Assembly: GCA_000727475.1 (NCBI GenBank) | Contig: KL647295.1 | Coordinates: 1,512,843-1,576,842, forward strand | DNA from: Sarcocystis neurona | Lineage: Eukaryota > Apicomplexa > Conoidasida > Eucoccidiorida > Sarcocystidae | Reading direction: 5' to 3' | Length of the DNA stretch: 64,000 nt | Shown: positions 47,065-57,600 of the stretch, piece after piece | How the letters are laid out: each line of letters starts with the position of its first letter | How positions within the stretch are numbered: position 1 is the stretch's first letter | Notes under the pieces: generated by a model | Seen by the model: only the letters and a program-made list of their open reading frames with translations | What the model was told of the DNA's origin: nothing | Database searches by the model: none | Program-made: the position numbers and the translations under genes

Positions 47065-47130
47065 AAGCGTCTTCGTTGTCGAGACGTGCGGTCCTGTGGT
47101 ACCTAGGTGCCTGTCAAAAAACCCGTACGC
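47065..47130 (+). CDS. Possible gene B micro-exon-like segment
   Basis: The frame contains V-E-T-C-G-P-V-V-P-R-C-L-S, matching the C-G-x5-R-C-L part of the family signature but lacking its first Cys. It has a weak pyrimidine tract before GAGCACAG and a poorly defined donor. It may be a decayed module or chance. Confidence 0.25.
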
Positions 47131-47213
47131 CCTCCACGTTGGAATCTTCTCGCGGTCGTGGACTCACTCCGGCGTAACAAAGTGGAAGCCAGAAGGGAGT
47201 AGTGAAGCAATTA

Positions 47214-47262
47214 CATATCTATCTATCTATCTCTATATACATATAGATAGACAGGTATACAT
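47214..47262. repeat. TATC/TATA microsatellite
   Basis: TATC units followed by interrupted TATA/GATA, forming a near inverted repeat. Confidence 0.8.
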
Positions 47263-49502
47263 GTATTATACGTCTGTGTAAGCGTAAGTGAATTATGGAG
47301 AGATGGCGCGGCAGGTCTATACCGCAGGAAAACACAAGCATACGTAATTGGCCTATGCAACGTCAGCGCAGGTGTTGGAAGGAAGGAGTTCTAATACAAC
47401 CCTGCTTTCAATGTAGGTAGAGGCCAGCGGAAGACCACAGTACACACTACCCAGAGTAGCACACATCTGTTAGGTCTTTCCTCGTGTAGGTCCCACATCG
47501 AGCTCGCGCAAGTCGGCAAGTCTACAAGCGGTCCCAGGCAGTAGCAACCGTAGTCACAGCGGTGGTGTTGACAGTGCAGGAGTGGTACAATTTCCCTATT
47601 AGGTGCGGTACAGGTGGTAGAAGTCGTTTCTGCTGTGTTGCGCCCAATAAAGCATGACAGTGGAGAGTATCATTGGGAACGCTACCTACGTTCTCATGTC
47701 AGCCGAAAACAAATACAAACTACTCAACTACAGAAGTGTAGCAGCTGCGTTTTGCAAGCAAAACGTGAGATATCGTTCCAACTGATGTATTCCTTGGGCC
47801 ACGTGATGGGCGGATCGATGCTACGCATGGGTAGGCAGGCACAGAACGGGCCACCTGAGGAGGCCAGCGTATGTGTGGCTTTCCATATGCGTGCACCCGT
47901 GTGTTTCTGTGGACACATGAACATCGAACCCGTGGACGCGTCCTGAGCTGCGCCAGGGCGAGGCCATTTTGCTGTATGCAGTGTTTTGTGTTTAGCAACA
48001 ATGTGCAGTAGGCGCTTAGTCTGCTGAGTAGCCCAACAATAAATTTCTCGCTCTACACGCCAGCCCTTTTAAATCAGGGTTATGGCGGTGGTGGTAATTA
48101 TATCGGTCGTGAGTGCGAATCCTGTGGAACACTTAATACCTGCACATTTTGGCAGCATTCTCAAATAAAATGAATCTCTTTTTCGTGCAGGTGCGTGTGT
48201 CCCCGAACAGCAACCGGCGAGAGAAGCCTGTAGTCGAACAGGCGAGTTCGATCCACACTGAACAGAATTTGCCTCTCAGTGGAACAACATCAGCTCCCCT
48301 AGGCAGAAGGATCTGAAAACCCTCGGTGATGAAAACACGTTAGGTGCAGAGGCCTGTGCACCACAGAGAATGCATTGCTATTCACTACACGTACGCTGGC
48401 CCCAGGTGCAGCGTCGTCAACGGCTCAGCGACACGAATAAAACGGTGCAGGTTCGTATAATCTGCGCTGCAGGATACGCCTCTGTTGATCTTTCCACGCG
48501 TGTATGCCAGTGAGGGCACTGAAGTATATACTAGTTACAGTTACGTAGCACTTTATTGACAGCAGACGCTTCTAAGCGACTTGGCCGCTGCTCTCCGACG
48601 CATGAGCAGGAGTATGTGTCCGGAAACATAGACGGGCTAAGCATGCTAAAAAGTCACTATTTTAGCTACGCCGGTGGACACCGTACCCTTTAATGCTGCA
48701 CTTGAACACGTATGAGGCCTCTTTTCCAGAAAGCGCTCTGCTTCTACACGCTCATGACGCGTTTCGCGCGCTGCGGTCTTTCTTGTATACAGTAAGTTCT
48801 TTTTACGGTCGAAGCTTCATTCCTTCATCTACACACACTTAGCGCCGCTCTAGATGTAAAAGTCTAAACCACACGTCGGGAATGAACGAGACAGAACAGT
48901 CCACCGATCAACTCGTAGGTAGTCGAGAGCACTTGATGTGTACGTGAACTTCTACAGCGTGCTCCACTTGCAAAGTCGTGAAAATCATCATTTTACGCCG
49001 AAAAATCTTTGCCTCTTCTGTTGTCTTGCACCTTATATACTACTACTTTCAAAGTCGTCTTCTCACGGAGCACCTTTATCTACCACTTCCAAAAACTCGC
49101 CTTACTCAGAAGGGCCGATAAAAGAAGCTAAGAAAGGAGTCATAAAAGGTACGAATCTCGACGTACTGCTGCTGCGTGAAGTCCGCTCTTGAGGTCTTAA
49201 CATCTACGGAGGAAAAGGAAGACGAGTCTCCCTCATCTTTCGGACGGACTGTCACTGGGAAGGGGGAGATCGAGATTTCTGGTGGACAAAACAGAGTTCG
49301 ATGCACAATGTGAAATCGAGTGTGCCGCCATACGCAGCAGTGGTATATCACCAACTACGCAGTCAATTACTAGCGCCAAGTGAAGTCGGTCGTACTGTAC
49401 GAAGTACCGTAAGATATCTCACGACTTGTCAAGTGCACTGACAACGCACTTCGGCAAGCGATGATCCTTTTGTCACACTTTGTGATGCTTACAGAGACGA
49501 GA

Positions 49503-49665
49503 GAGAGACATCCAGAAAACAGTGGGATTTGTGCTGTGTTGTTGGTGGCAGTTCGTTCATGAAGAATAATCAGCTACAGAAACACGGGAGAGGGGCATTC
49601 AGAAAGCAGTGGGATTTGTGCTGTGTTGTTGGTGGCAGCTCCTCCAGGAAAAATAAATAGCTTCT
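49503..49665. repeat. 87-bp tandem duplication
   Basis: Two copies of a block containing AGTGGGATTTGTGCTGTGTT followed by GTTGGTGGCAG, identical over about 35 bases, with period 87. Confidence 0.92.
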
Positions 49666-49829
49666 TCTGCGGAACAAACTGGTGATGGAGCGATACTGTA
49701 CTTTTCTAGTTACGGGTGAAGTCGTCATCTAGCCGGCGATATTCGCGCACGTGGTGAAGCCGGCAGCCTAAAGGAAAGAATAATGCGGTTTTCCGCCGTT
49801 CGTGGACTGGATTTTTGCGGAAGTGAGGC

Positions 49830-49985
49830 GCAGGGGTATTTTTTGCAATTTGCTGGAATCTACGGATGATGGAAACGCACGAGACTACCCGTTTCCTGTG
49901 TCGGTGGCGGTCAGAGGATATTTTCCGCAATTTCTGGAGACAACGGTGGGTGGAAAAGCAGAGAACTGGACGTTTTCCAAGTCGA
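49830..49985. repeat. Diverged ~81-bp tandem repeat
   Basis: Two copies share GGTATTTT/GGATATTTT, GCAATTT, CTGGA, GGTGG/GATGG, GAAA-CGCA/GCAGA and GTTTTCC/GTTTCC. In one frame both read R-G-x-F-x-x-x-L-E-x-T. A third partial copy may lie to the left. Confidence 0.6.
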
Positions 49986-52326
49986 TACTGGTGAGACTCT
50001 GTAACAGACGTTTACTCAACTTTACATGCAGGGATCATATACGCAATAAAGGTAAGCGTGGAACAGCGACTGTAGTATTTAGCCAAGAAACGGCATGTGA
50101 AGCAACTGATGAGGTCGATTGATAATCAACCGATACAGTCATCGAGGCTCCAAAATGTGTGTCGTCTCGTGGAGCAACGAGTGAAGTGAAGGTAGCTACA
50201 GTGCGTGTCAGCAACTGTTCGCGCGCAGAGAAGGATAAATAGTTGAGGCAATGTGGGGAATGAGCTAGCCTTGGGAAGTTCAAGGGAAGTGGTTCTGCTT
50301 TATTCTGTGCACGAGCTCCCATTCGCGAATCGTTCAGGAAAAAGTCGATGATTTTTTGCATGTAGTACTAACCCCTACTGCTGCAGAATGCCAAGTACCT
50401 TGCATGCAATTTCGGTGTCTTCGTAAGGATGAACGATTATTTTGCGGGAATCTGTGGAGCCCACACACCAGTAGGGCTGGGATTTGTGCCGAAAACCAAT
50501 TATTAGCTGTATCTCATAGAAAAGGAACGTTTCGCAGTGCCACCACAGAACCGGCAGGTGCCTATGCTTCAACCGGAAACGCCGTCGACGGAGGAGCGGC
50601 GCTTCTTGAAGTTTCCTGCTACAGAAACCGGCTGCCCCTGATTTTCCACGGCGGAGGGGTATTAGAGAGGCGTACGAAATTGCTTGCTCCTCCCACAGTA
50701 GGCGTCGTGGCGCTCGCTTCTGTTCCACGGCCCTTACGCGCCGTGCCGCACCCTCGCAGGTTTCAACTGCAAAAATCCACGGAGTCACGTCCGACCGCAT
50801 AAATCGAAATGATGTTCGGGTGACACTATCGCTGCTCCACCTTACAGGGGTACCTGGTCCTCCCTGTGCAGAGGCGATATACACTGGTATGTACACCATA
50901 TGTGCATATCTGTATATGTGTGCCCGTCCGTGTGGGTCGTTAATTCTCCAGTAAAAACCACGCACACATGCACGTGGTGGAGTGTGAATCCGAACAGTGT
51001 GTAAACTGCCTCCTACGTCCTTCGTCTGTCTAGGTGTTAAGGCGACTCTCACTTCCGTATATTGTGTTCCTCACGTAGAAACATGCGTCTGCGCTTGACA
51101 TCCACATACGACTGCGTGCGTCTTTATACGTGGACACAGACGTCCACACGCACGTGTGAATACGTATGTACACATCTACGTGTCTGTTGTTATGTCTCCA
51201 GACGAGATACGCAGGCAGGATTGTATGTATTCCGTCCAAAAGATTCACGCAGCCCACACATACACAACTCACGTGCTCTATACCGTGGATAGAGACACGT
51301 AGGAAGGAGAATAAACAGACAAATGAATAGAAACGTATTTGTGACTGTAGACTGTATGGTCGTGATCCAATTCGTCGGATGCAGCGGGGGTCGCACTGCA
51401 CGCCCTGCTGCGTCCATGTGGGCCTGCGGCGACAGTCATGAGAAGACGTCCTATTCACCCGTCTTTGCAGAATTTATGTACCTCTATCACAGAGATAGAG
51501 CGTCTTCCAAGATGGACGAGATTATTTTGTCTTTTGCTTTCTTGCCCCACTCAGCAACGTCTGCTCCTCTCTCCTTGTCCAAGGGAACTGAGCAGCATCC
51601 TGACACTTTGTCTCTGTGATTTCTTCCCGAATGCGTCCAGTGGCGTCCGTACACCTCCTTGGTCTCTTTGCGCCGACGTGTGCGTCGTAAATTTACTTTG
51701 CATCTCCTTCTTACCATATGCATTTTGACCTGTACAGTGTAAAGAAGCGTATATAGAGGGAGAGAGGGAAAGGCAAAGAGAGTGAGAAAGGGGCAATGAA
51801 CTCGACGCATTTACCTGTGTCCAGAAGAGAGATTTAAATAAAGCGAACGAGAAATGGGTGTCCACGTGTATTCTCACACTCACCTTGGTATACGTAGACG
51901 CATGTTTAAGTGAGTGTGGAAACGATACTGCCAAGGAACAAGTCTCCCGGCCGTAACGCAGGAAGTCTCTCATCTTTCAGATGTGATGACAGCTGGTTGA
52001 GTGTCTCTTCTACAAACTTATTAAAAGTCAAGAAGTCCAACCGCAGTTGTTTGCGTCAGCGTCAGCGACAAGTAACTGTTTTCTTTTGGTCGTCTGCAAC
52101 ATGTGATCCTTCTTCCTGGTTGGCCTCTTCCCCCCTTTTTTGACTTCTGCGTATATGGCTTGGGACTGCTGTTGCGTTGCAGGCCGCAGGTGCGACTTTT
52201 CGGACAAACGAAAGCGCCCTCACGTGGTGTTGCCGGTTCGTGCCTCGAAGGAGATTGTCGACACTCTCACCTACGTATTTGTTCTTCTTGCATGCAGCGT
52301 ACCTCTTCCAGTCTTTTTAAACGCAG

Positions 52327-53645
52327 GAGGAAAGCGGTGTATAGCCACAGCAGCAGTGAGATCTGCGGCAGCGGCGACCGCGGCAGCACGGGCATCCACG
52401 AGAACTGCAGCAGCCAGTGTAAAGTGGCCGCAGTGGAGACTCAGCAGCAGGAGCGGCAGCAAGGTCGCTGACAGCAGGTACAGCAGCAGCGGAAACGGGC
52501 AGCAGTTGAACCAGCTGCTGCACCTGCGCCAGCAAGCAGCTCATGAGCAGCACGAGCAACAGCAGCAGCCGCATCAGAAGCAGCAGCAGCAGCCTCGAGT
52601 GAGCAGCTCTTCGAGGGAGGCGCTTCGGCGGCGGCACACGTACAGCGGCGTGCCACCACTGCACCGTGAGAGCAGCGGCCCCGCCTCAGCAGGAGCAGCA
52701 GCGAAAGCAACACCAGCCGCAGCGGGAGTAGTGGCAGCAGCAGTTGTCGAGCAGCGGCAGGACCAGCAGCGGCAAGACGCGCAGGCTAAGCAGCAGGGTA
52801 GAAGGAACGACGCCTCCCTTCCGTTGTTATCACAAAGTAGAGCCCCGACACTTTCACTGACTGTCTCCCGAGCCAACTCTTTTTGCAGGCCTTGCTTCTA
52901 CTGTTACACGTGCAACTCCGTTCTCCTGGTGTACGTACACCCCCGCACTTGCTGGGGAGACCCATGTATGGTGCATGGGCGTAAGTCTTTTTTTGTCTCC
53001 ATCAGTGTGTTTCTTTGCCTAGACTCTGTGTGTCAGACTCTTTTGGGAGTCACTCGCTCTGAGTGTGTCAGTGTGTGACGAAATTTTGGTCCGGCTGTTT
53101 CTTCTTAATTCGGCTTATATACGTGAGTGTGGCACACTTTCTCTGTCTACGTCTTCCCTATTACCTGCGTCCATATATATATATATATTGACGAATAGCT
53201 GTCCATATATATATATATATTGACGAATAGGTCTTCTGATTCCTCCTGTTAGAAAGATAGGTGATTTACTGGTATATATAGGAGCGAGGATCCTTTCACT
53301 CTGTGGCGTTTGTCTGTAGTTACTCGGTGTGCTCGTGGGTGTACCTCTCTGTTCGATACACGTATAGCTCTCCTCTCTCTTCCTTCGTTCGTGTATCTGC
53401 TGCTGTATGGTGCAAGTAGATTTCTCCTTCCTCTCCCGTCCCTCTTCCTTTCTTCCTGTATGCCAGACATGTAAGTATCCCCGTCTATCGCACGTCCACA
53501 TTTCTATATCTTCGCGCAATAAGCACTGCGTTTCTCTTCTAATTTCTGCCAGTCGAATGACAGCAGAAGCGCACGCCAAACAGCTGCTGCTAGGTGCACC
53601 CCTGGAGCCGAGATATTCTTTTCTGCGTCTCCTGTGTCTACATGA
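52327..53645 (+). CDS. Gln/Ala-rich three-exon gene candidate
   Basis: Exons are 52327-52797, 52889-52980 and 53553-53645 (TGA). The acceptors are TTAAACGCAG, CTTTTTGCAG and TTTCTGCCAG; the donors are AGG|GTAGAA and GGC|GTAAGT; phases fit (1, 1, 0). The first exon is low complexity: an Ala-rich block, then a Gln/His/Arg block at about 52497-52603 with several Q3-Q4 runs, Ser- and Ala-rich stretches, and more Gln. Such single-residue runs from CAG triplets are typical of coccidian, especially Eimeria-type, proteins. No domain is recognised. The true 5' start was not found and may lie in upstream exons. A competing open frame at 53670-53983 (Ser/Ala-rich, ending in TGA) could instead be the 3' part. 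Confidence 0.45.
53170..53230. repeat. TA-microsatellite tandem duplication
   Basis: Two copies of TCCATATATATATATATA followed by TTGACGAATAG, period about 31. Confidence 0.92.
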
Positions 53646-54285
53646 CAGCAGCACGGCGCGAGTGCATGCTGCGTCTGGCAGAGACAACCACGACTCCACG
53701 CGTGCCTCTCATTTTACGAGTGGAACAGAGAGGAGCTGCAGGGGCAAGGGGAAAACCGTCCATTCCACGAAGCAACAGCAGCAGCAGCGCGGGACGGACC
53801 AGCTGCCCCTCAGTTGCGCCTTTGGCCAGTGTGTCTATATTGTCCGCCAGAAAGGAGCAGGACAGCAGATCAGCTCTGGCTTGCAGTAGCGACGCCGGAA
53901 GTTGGGGAGCACCAGCAGCGCCTGCGGCTTCAGGAAGATACGCTGCAACTGCCGCGGCAACAACGGCGTGGTGCCTCCCGTGAGACGTAACTAGCAGCAG
54001 AAGCCGAGTCTGTATTCAGGAGACATCTGCAGCGAGCAGGAGCGGCAAGCAACCCGCGCTTGTTCTTCGAGCCGAACAGCGACAACAGCCGTTGTCTCGG
54101 CGACTCGCGAGCAACCGAAGCAGCCACAGCACAGCGCTTGTGCCGCGCTTGGTGGAGCAGCAGCCCACCCGCACACACTTCCTCTGTGTTTCCACGTAGG
54201 TACGAACACACATAAAACATACTTCCGCACATATATTCATATGCCTTTGCATAGATCCGCCTACGTGCTTCTTTCACGCACGAAC

Positions 54286-54320
54286 ATATATATATATATA
54301 TGTATGTATATCTATATCTG
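54286..54320. repeat. TA microsatellite upstream of the RWDD1-type gene
   Basis: A perfect TA run then interrupted TATG/TATC units, ending about 75 bases before the ATG. Confidence 0.85.
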
Positions 54321-54394
54321 TCTGCACATCGCTATCTCTGTAACGCGTGCGTGCCTCAAGCGAGACAGTGTCGAAGCCACACGTAACAGTCGCA

Positions 54395-54617
54395 ATGGCG
54401 GGTTGCAGTGAGGAACAGCAGATGGAGTTGGAGGCGCTCGAGGCGCTGTTTACCCACGACGGAGAATTTACCAAGTTGTCGCCGACTTCCTTCCGCCTGA
54501 TGCTGCTGCCTACTGCGGATCAGCCGGAAGCGCTGCAACGCCTTTCGGTCACCCTGGACGTCGTGTATCCCGCCGGCTACCCAGAGACTGAACTGCCTCA
54601 GTGGACCGTCTCAGCGA
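54395..54617 (+). CDS. RWDD1: RWDD1-type exon 1 (RWD domain N-terminal half)
   Basis: The ATG lies in CGCAATGGCG. The exon ends GCGA|GTAAGG in phase 1 and is completed by exon 2 as an Asn codon. It has E-E-Q-Q-M-E-L-E-A-L-E and the Y-P-A-G-Y-P-E-T motif of RWD domains. Confidence 0.88.
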
Positions 54618-57600
54618 GTAAGGAGCGTTCTGCTGCTGCGCGTTTTCCTGTTGCTGAACCCGCTGCTGCTGTTCCTGCCAGCGCTTCCGTATACGTACAA
54701 CTGGGCATGACTGCTCCTCTGCCGCTGCTGGTGCTGCGGGTGCCGCTGCTGCTGCTGCGGGTGCTGCTGCTGGTGGTGCCGGTGCTGGTGCTGCTGCTGG
54801 TGCCACTGCTGTGTTGCTACTGCGGCTGTGGTGGTCTGGTCCCCTTGTCTGTCCTGCGGCCTTGTGGGCTGCTGGTTTCTCGTTCACTCGCAACTGCGTT
54901 TCTCACTGTGTATGGTGAAAAACCATCTGTCCATCGGCCGTGAAAGAGTGTAGAGTCGCAGTGAAGCCGCGTACTCAGAAGCAGTGCCAACCTGTATATA
55001 TATATGTGTCGCTTACGATGCGTCCACGTGTGTGTCGCTGCAGCTGGATAGTGTCTGGACCCCGCTCATGTATTTGTGAAGAGCTGACTATCGCTCAAAG
55101 TTTCAGACGCCCATTATAGGTCTGAATGTATAACATATAGACGTATCTCTGTGCGTGCCCACGTAGCCGTCTCTCTGCGTCTATATACATGTTTCTTTAT
55201 CGTTACGTGTCTCTCTCTCCGTTTTTCTCTCCACGTGCATAGTGAGCAAAGCGTTTCGTGAATCAGCTCGTGGGTTGCAAGGATTTCTGTGGACTCGACC
55301 ATCTGCACAAAAGCAAAGTCTGTGACCAGAGAGAGACAGAGAAGGCGTCAGAGACGTGTGAGTAGACCGGTTCCTCAATGTGACGCATTTTTATTCGTAG
55401 AAGGTGAATATTTCTGAGGCACACAAATACCGATCAAAACCTGTACAGATCTCAGTAAACCACACATTTTGCGCGGGAGAGCTGACGCTTACTTCGAAGC
55501 GCCACGTATCCCTGTCACTGAAGAACTCGTCTGTCCTTCTGTCGCCCCTTGTGTGACTTGGGCGCGCTCGAGGTGCAGAGCAACACGTTTTTACCCTTCG
55601 TGTTGCGTGATCGTGTGGCTCTGTGTAAAAAGGCGTACGAGCGGCTGTAGATACCTTCTCGACAATGCTCGGCCCCATTGCCGAACTCTGCGCTTAATTG
55701 GTTTTTTCCCGGCCTCTTTTTATATGAATTTGCTGGATTGAGTAGCCTGGGTAAGAGGGAAGTGCCGCCCGATAAGGAACTGGCTGTCTCTTAACAGAGT
55801 TGGGTCTCGCTGTGGCGACACTGACATCTTGCAAGTGATAGTGGAGCCTCTTGCTTCTGTGTGTGTGTTTACGTCCTCGACATAGCACACTCGTATGTAT
55901 TACACGCTCTTCCTGGTTCTCTCGTACGTACTCACATATGTATATTATATATATATATATGCGTAGAGAAGGTGCGCCAGCGTTGCAGGTGTTGCTTCTG
56001 TGACTGCTCTATTTCTCTCCGTTTTCTGTGTGTGCGTGTGCACGTACGTTTGCCGTTGCTGCTGTGGACGCTGCTGCAGCTGCTGATGCAGTGTTGTCGT
56101 GGGCGCTGCTGTGGCTACTCCTGTTGCTGGCGCAGACAAAGGCTGCGACGCTGCGGCTCTGGAGGCCCTCCGAAGGGACGTGCAGGCAGAAATGGAGAAA
56201 CAACGCGGGAGCCCGATGATGTACACCATTGCGGAGTTCATTCAGGTGAGGCGGGAGAGACGTGCCTTTCGTTTTCTTTCTTCTTCTTACAGCGAGGTGT
56301 CCGGTAACTGGCTGCACCTCCGTCGAAGAAGGAACATCTTTTTCTCTAGGGAGAGACTCCGCTGGCTCTACACCGAAGACGCCGATTCGCGTTCTTTGAC
56401 TTTTCCTGTGGGAGCGGTGTTTACCTGCGTTTTCATGGGGTGAGGCTAAAGTGCCGCTGTTTCTTGCCCATGGAAACGCTCGCCTCTTCAGGCATATCGA
56501 GCACTAGTCGCCCGTCTGACAAATTAGTGGTAGTTCGCTGAGTCTAAAAACTTTAGATTATTTGTCGCCAGCCCGTTGGTACCAGAGCTCACCCTGCAGG
56601 CGGCCTTCTCGAGGTACAGAAAATGGTATGACAGACTTCTCACGAGGCAGTAAGTCTTCAGCTGGGAGGCTGTTGAAGCGAGCCAGCTGGGTAGTGTTTG
56701 TGCACGAAAAACGTATTGCGGATGCGTCCGACGGTCACGTCCCATGTGGAAAGCTGGAGAAATTACTAAGTTCGTTGTTCTGGAAGCGAACACCTTCCTG
56801 TATGCTTTGCAGCTTTTTACTTGAGCAACCGTGGCGGTCTGTAAAACGCAGCAGTAGTAGTGAGCATTCGTAAGGACTGTCTCTCATCAGTGTGAGGGAG
56901 AGACGCTGGCGCATATTTAGTCGTGTGTGAAAGGCAGCTGCTTTCAGCGAAGACGGGCTTGACAGCACCTGCTACCCGTACAATTTATTCTGTCGGACCC
57001 ACCGGTATCTGACGGATGTGTGTGCCAACACGGTGCTTTGGCTTGTATGTCTTTGTACGAGTATACGTCACGTACCTGTGAATGCGTGCCTCGTTAACCC
57101 TTTGTATGTACATATGTGAACAACATTTGAAAGTGCATATATATGTATATACGTGCGAATGTGCAAACGGGTTTACATGAGGTGGTCAGCTGTTCTGCGC
57201 TTCTGTGGATGACGGAGCTTTTTCAAAACGGGTCTCCTGCGTTTCCGCTTACACAAACGTGACTGCAGATAACACTTGTGCGCGTGGACTTCTTTCTTAC
57301 GAGGGGACGCAAAGACGTTCACGTATGGAAGACAGCAGCTGAACTCGCTGAGTCTGTCGATTGATGAACGACACTTGTAGCCAGTCGGTTGCGCGGCTCT
57401 CTGTTCAGCGTTTGTCGTAGATGGGAGAAGGCTTCTCGGTGGGTCGTCCTCGCTTTTTCTAGTGGACTTGCTGCCTTTTTTTTCGTCCGGACCTCCGTTC
57501 GCAGTGTGCGTTGCCGTCTGTGCAACTGGTGTGCAGGAGTGGCTTCGCATCCGCAGCGCCGCGCCCGTGTCGATGTACGAGCAGATGGTGACGAGGGAAG

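Larger units (their letters stand above)
44244..52326. other. Region downstream of gene B exon 6
   Basis: Eight kb with only weak exon candidates (45211-45329, 47065-47130, and an open acidic stretch at 49147-49313). It also carries two diverged tandem repeats (49503-49665, 49830-49985), a TATC microsatellite and AT-rich DNA. It is probably the 3' introns of gene B plus intergenic DNA. Confidence 0.5.

Noticed and set aside
52271..52876. Minus-strand Leu/Ala/Cys-rich frames opposite the Gln-rich gene
   Set aside because: Mirror images of CAG triplets; the plus strand has consistent splice sites.
54620..54893. Poly-Leu (plus) and poly-Ala/Gln (minus) frames
   Set aside because: A degenerate CTG tract lying within intron 1 of the RWDD1-type gene; both frames are by-products of the repeat.
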